From Phycisphaerae bacterium (GTDB lineage Bacteria; Planctomycetota; Phycisphaerae; Sedimentisphaerales; Anaerohalosphaeraceae), in contig SKKI01000231.1 in the NCBI GenBank assembly GCA_007121565.1, positions 1 to 7,843 of the forward strand: 7,843 nt of DNA. The letters run 5' to 3'. Both the position numbers and the translations under genes were made by a program. Positions 5,138 to 7,843 of this stretch are shown here, piece by piece; the first letter of the stretch is position 1; the number at the start of each line of letters is the position of its first letter. A model generated the notes under the pieces. That model saw nothing but the letters and a program-made list of their open reading frames with translations, was not told the DNA's origin and did not search any database.

Positions 5138-6805
5138 ATGAGTAATGCATTATCCGCGGCCGTTTCCGGCCTGAAAGCGCATCAGACGATGCTGGATGTC
5201 GCCGGTAATAACCTGGCCAACGTCAATACCACCGGCTACAAAAGCAGTTCGGTGACGTTTGCCGAATTGCTCAGTCAAAACATGCGCGGCGCCGCCGGCC
5301 CGACGGGCAGCCTGGGCGGCACCAATCCGCTGCAAGTCGGCAGCGGCGTGGATGTTGCGGGCATCGCGCGCAATCAGATGCAGGGCAATCTCGTCTCGAC
5401 CGGTCAGGACCTGGATGTGGCGATTGACGGGGCGGGCTACTTTGTGCTGTCCAACGGTCAGCAGTCCGTCTATACCCGTGCCGGGTCGTTTGCGATTGAT
5501 GCCCATAATACAATGGTCGATCCGGCCACAGGCTTCAAAGTGCTGCAAGCCGATAATTCGACGATTCAGATTCCGTGGGGCACGTCGATGCCGGCCAGCG
5601 CGACCACCGAGGTGATGATGAACGGGAACCTGCGATCCTCGGCCGACAGCAACCAGGCGACGTATAATCGGATTGTTTCAAATGCAGCTTTTACGACCAG
5701 CGGCGGGGCCAACGCGGCCAATGAGACGACGCTGTTGTCGAATCTGGATCAGTGGGAAGGAGGCTTTCATGAGGACGGCAGTATTCTCCTGTCCGGTATC
5801 CGCGAGGACGGGACAACCTTTGAAAACGCGGCCATTAGCTGGGGCGCCGCAACAACGATGGACGATATTCTCAGCCAGATCAGCGGGCTGTACAACAACA
5901 GTTCGGCCACCCTGGACTCCAGCGGCCGGATTGTGCTGACGGGGCTGGATCGGGGCTACAGCGAGGCCCAGATTACCGGGATGAGCTATGACTCGGGCGC
6001 CGCCGAGAGCCTGTCGCTGCCGACGTATTTCAATTACAGCACCATCGGCGGCAATGACAGTAAGAATTTCAGCATCACCGTATTTGACAGTATGGGTCAG
6101 GAGCACGTGATGACCGGCAACTTTGTCAAGACTGATGCGCCCAATACATGGGACCTGGTGATTACCTCAATCAGCGGCGAGACACGGCCGTCCTGGGACA
6201 GTTACGATATTCTGAATGACTCCTCCCTGAATCGCCGCATCCGCGGGATCGAATTTAACCCGGACGGCTCGTTTAGAGGACTAAGCTCGCCGGGCCAGTC
6301 CACGACGTTTTCCGTGCGGTATGACAACAATGAAACGCCGCAGGAAATCACGCTGGATTTGGGAACCGAGGGCGAGTTTAACGGACTGACGCAATTTTCC
6401 GGCCAGTCGTCCACAGCCGGGGCATTGACACAGGACGGTTATGGATCCGGTTCGCTGTCGAGTGTGGATATTGACCAGAGCGGTATGGTGATCGGGATGT
6501 TCACCAATGGGGTCAAAAATGATATCGCCCAGCTTCAACTGGCGACGTTTTCCAATCCGAACGGCTTGCAATCGGTCGGAAACGGGTACTTTAGTCCGAC
6601 GGCCAATTCGGGTGAGGCGATGGCGACTACGCCGGGTACCGGCGGGGCCGGGACGATTCGCGGCCAGAGTCTGGAAGGGTCCAATGTGGATATGGCCACG
6701 GAATTTGTGACACTGATGCAGGCCCAGAACGGCTATCAGGCCAACTCCCGGACGATTCGCGTGGCCACCGATATTCTTCGTGAACTGACCAATCTGATAC
6801 GTTAA
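5138..6805 (+). CDS. flgE: Flagellar hook protein FlgE
   Basis: This is the subunit of the flagellar hook, the flexible joint between rod and filament, exported by the flagellar type III system. It has 555 residues. The N-terminal rod/hook motif is clear (ALSAAVSGLKAHQTMLDVAG, then NNLANVNTTGYKSS), as is the C-terminal one (DMATEFVTLMQAQNGYQANS, then RTIRVATDILRELTNLIR). Both form the D0 coiled-coil domain. The FlgE D2 signature (FSITVFDSMGQEHVMTGNFVKTDA, then NTWDLVITSI) lies near residues 310-345. It is about 150 residues longer than the Salmonella protein (about 400), the extra length being in the surface-exposed middle (around residues 170-300 and 350-430), which is usual for this variable part. 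No cysteine is present. AGGAGAG (5127-5133) is a strong ribosome site. It is co-directional with flgD and followed after 13 bases by the PilZ-like gene. Confidence 0.96.
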   Translation: MSNALSAAVSGLKAHQTMLDVAGNNLANVNTTGYKSSSVTFAELLSQNMRGAAGPTGSLGGTNPLQVGSGVDVAGIARNQMQGNLVSTGQDLDVAIDGAGYFVLSNGQQSVYTRAGSFAIDAHNTMVDPATGFKVLQADNSTIQIPWGTSMPASATTEVMMNGNLRSSADSNQATYNRIVSNAAFTTSGGANAANETTLLSNLDQWEGGFHEDGSILLSGIREDGTTFENAAISWGAATTMDDILSQISGLYNNSSATLDSSGRIVLTGLDRGYSEAQITGMSYDSGAAESLSLPTYFNYSTIGGNDSKNFSITVFDSMGQEHVMTGNFVKTDAPNTWDLVITSISGETRPSWDSYDILNDSSLNRRIRGIEFNPDGSFRGLSSPGQSTTFSVRYDNNETPQEITLDLGTEGEFNGLTQFSGQSSTAGALTQDGYGSGSLSSVDIDQSGMVIGMFTNGVKNDIAQLQLATFSNPNGLQSVGNGYFSPTANSGEAMATTPGTGGAGTIRGQSLEGSNVDMATEFVTLMQAQNGYQANSRTIRVATDILRELTNLIR

Positions 6806-6818
6806 TGAACGGCGGGCG

Positions 6819-7843
6819 ATGCCTGGTGAATGGATTCAATGTGTGCGGGTCGGCCTTGTGGGGCAGTTGACGCCCCTTGAGCGACTCGAAGCGATGCGGC
6901 AGATTGACCGCGGCCGTGAGAACCTGCTGACTGACGCCGGGCTTATGCTGCTGGGTGTGTTGGCGGCTTGTCTCTTTGTGCTGCTGCTGGTGATGGTGCG
7001 TCGGCTGCGTCTGCAGCGCGAAAACCGGCAATTTCAGCAGGCCTATGACGCGGCTTCGGACCGATTGAATTTGACGGCGCCCGAACGTGAGATTCTGGAG
7101 GCGATTGCAATCCGGACGGGCGAGCTCCAAAAGGGTGCGGTGTTTGAAGATGTTGATGTCTTTGAGACCGGGCTGGGGCGTTTGATGCAGGATGTCTTCG
7201 CCGACGGGCATAACCTGGTGTACCGCAAAAAACTGCAGGCAGCAGTGCATTCGATCAAAGAAAAACTCGGGTTTGTCAAGCCCGCGCCCACCGGTCAGCC
7301 GCGCAGCAGCAAAGACCAGAGCAGTCGGCATATTCCGGTGGGCAAGACAGTCCTTTTGTGGCCGGCGGGGGGCAAAAGCGACAGACACGTCCTTGGCGAA
7401 GTGATCGCTAACGACGCCTTTGAGTGGGTGATTCGTCCGGAGACGCCGCTGGCCGGCCAGGCCGGGCGGATGTGGCGGGTGCGGTATGACGACGGCGCGG
7501 TCACGTGGGAGCTGGATGCGATTACACTGGCGGTATCGGAAACGTGCCTGGAGCTGAATCATTCGGATCGGATCCGGTTTGTCAACCGTCGACGGTTTCC
7601 GCGCGTGGCGGTTCGCAAACCGGCGCTGATGGCCGCATTGCCGATGTTTCGGGCGATCCAGGACGGCGAGGATTTTCGCCCGGACTTTGTCCAGGCGCAG
7701 ATCAATGAGATTTCGGGTCCCTCGCTGCGGGTTGATACGCCGCTTGAGCTGGCCTTTAATGATCGCGTGCTGGTGATATTTGAACTGGAGCCGGGGCGTG
7801 TGGTTCAGGATATCGGCCAGGTGCGCGATTTTCGCAAAACGCC
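6819..7843 (+). CDS. Membrane-anchored YcgR/PilZ-like protein (3' cut by window end)
   Basis: An open frame runs from ATG 6819 to the last base (341 residues, no stop). A TGA at 6795 limits upstream extension. One transmembrane helix is at about residues 40-60 (AGLMLLGVLAACLFVLLLVM) after a short polar N-terminus, followed by a basic and coiled segment (RRLRLQRENRQFQQAYDA). A helical domain with the feel of a winged helix (LTAPEREILEAIAIRTGE, about 85-150) follows. Residues of about 172-255 resemble the YcgR N-terminal (PilZN) beta-domain (VGKTVLLWPAGG, then LGEVIANDAFEWVIRPETPL). The linker NRRRFPR (256-262) carries the RxxxR motif that grips c-di-GMP. The second PilZ motif, (D/N)xSxxG, is degenerate here (NEISGPS, 296-302). 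In the family, such proteins act as motor brakes or c-di-GMP sensors. Its place behind flgE supports a flagellar role. The ribosome site is weak, so a slightly later start is possible. Confidence 0.75.
   Translation, partial: MPGEWIQCVRVGLVGQLTPLERLEAMRQIDRGRENLLTDAGLMLLGVLAACLFVLLLVMVRRLRLQRENRQFQQAYDAASDRLNLTAPEREILEAIAIRTGELQKGAVFEDVDVFETGLGRLMQDVFADGHNLVYRKKLQAAVHSIKEKLGFVKPAPTGQPRSSKDQSSRHIPVGKTVLLWPAGGKSDRHVLGEVIANDAFEWVIRPETPLAGQAGRMWRVRYDDGAVTWELDAITLAVSETCLELNHSDRIRFVNRRRFPRVAVRKPALMAALPMFRAIQDGEDFRPDFVQAQINEISGPSLRVDTPLELAFNDRVLVIFELEPGRVVQDIGQVRDFRKT

Noticed and set aside
6627..7562. Minus-strand frame of 311 codons over the end of flgE and the PilZ-like gene
   Set aside because: The plus strand carries recognisable FlgE and PilZ/YcgR motifs here; the antisense translation is Pro/His/Arg-rich noise.
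1..7843. CRISPR array, transposon ends or phage/defence genes
   Set aside because: No regularly spaced repeats, transposase motifs, integrase, nuclease or toxin motifs were found on either strand.

Overview
The window reads as ordinary chromosome from a flagellated, GC-rich, Gram-negative-type bacterium. A member of the Planctomycetota (Phycisphaerae / Sedimentisphaerales type) fits best. The pointers are a secreted LamG-like protein, a family 4 uracil-DNA glycosylase with an N-terminal extension, a long FlgE, and a membrane-anchored YcgR/PilZ-like gene directly behind flgE. This assignment is inference from gene content and style, not a database result.

Layout. Positions 1-771 (+) hold a tightly coupled cassette: the 3' end of a membrane-protein gene, a four-helix membrane protein resembling the DUF2178 group, and a small Cro/CI-type HTH regulator, with start/stop overlaps at both junctions. 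Positions 772-891 are a non-coding segment rich in small palindromes. Positions 892-1221 (-) encode a short secreted protein that looks like the first part of a LamG domain. Positions 1222-1676 are an AT-rich, gene-poor stretch with one possible 35-residue small gene, an extended -10 promoter and an operator-like dyad array. A tRNA-His gene (1677-1750, -) follows, with a very good sigma-70 promoter. Positions 1884-2675 (+) encode the glycosylase, which looks leaderless or nearly so.

Positions 2781-7843 form a flagellar block. A sigma-54-dependent activator with a degenerate receiver domain (2781-4169, -) is divergent from flgD (4577-5101), flgE (5138-6805) and a PilZ/YcgR-like membrane protein (6819 to beyond the window edge), all on +. 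Between them lies a close match to the sigma-54 -24/-12 promoter (4491-4506), pointing at flgD.

How the parts fit: the activator probably drives the sigma-54 promoter of the hook operon. FlgD is the hook scaffold, FlgE is the hook subunit, and the PilZ/YcgR-like protein may link c-di-GMP to motor function. This local activator-promoter-operon arrangement is the most coherent and testable signal here. I see no CRISPR array, transposase, phage gene or clearly new defence system.
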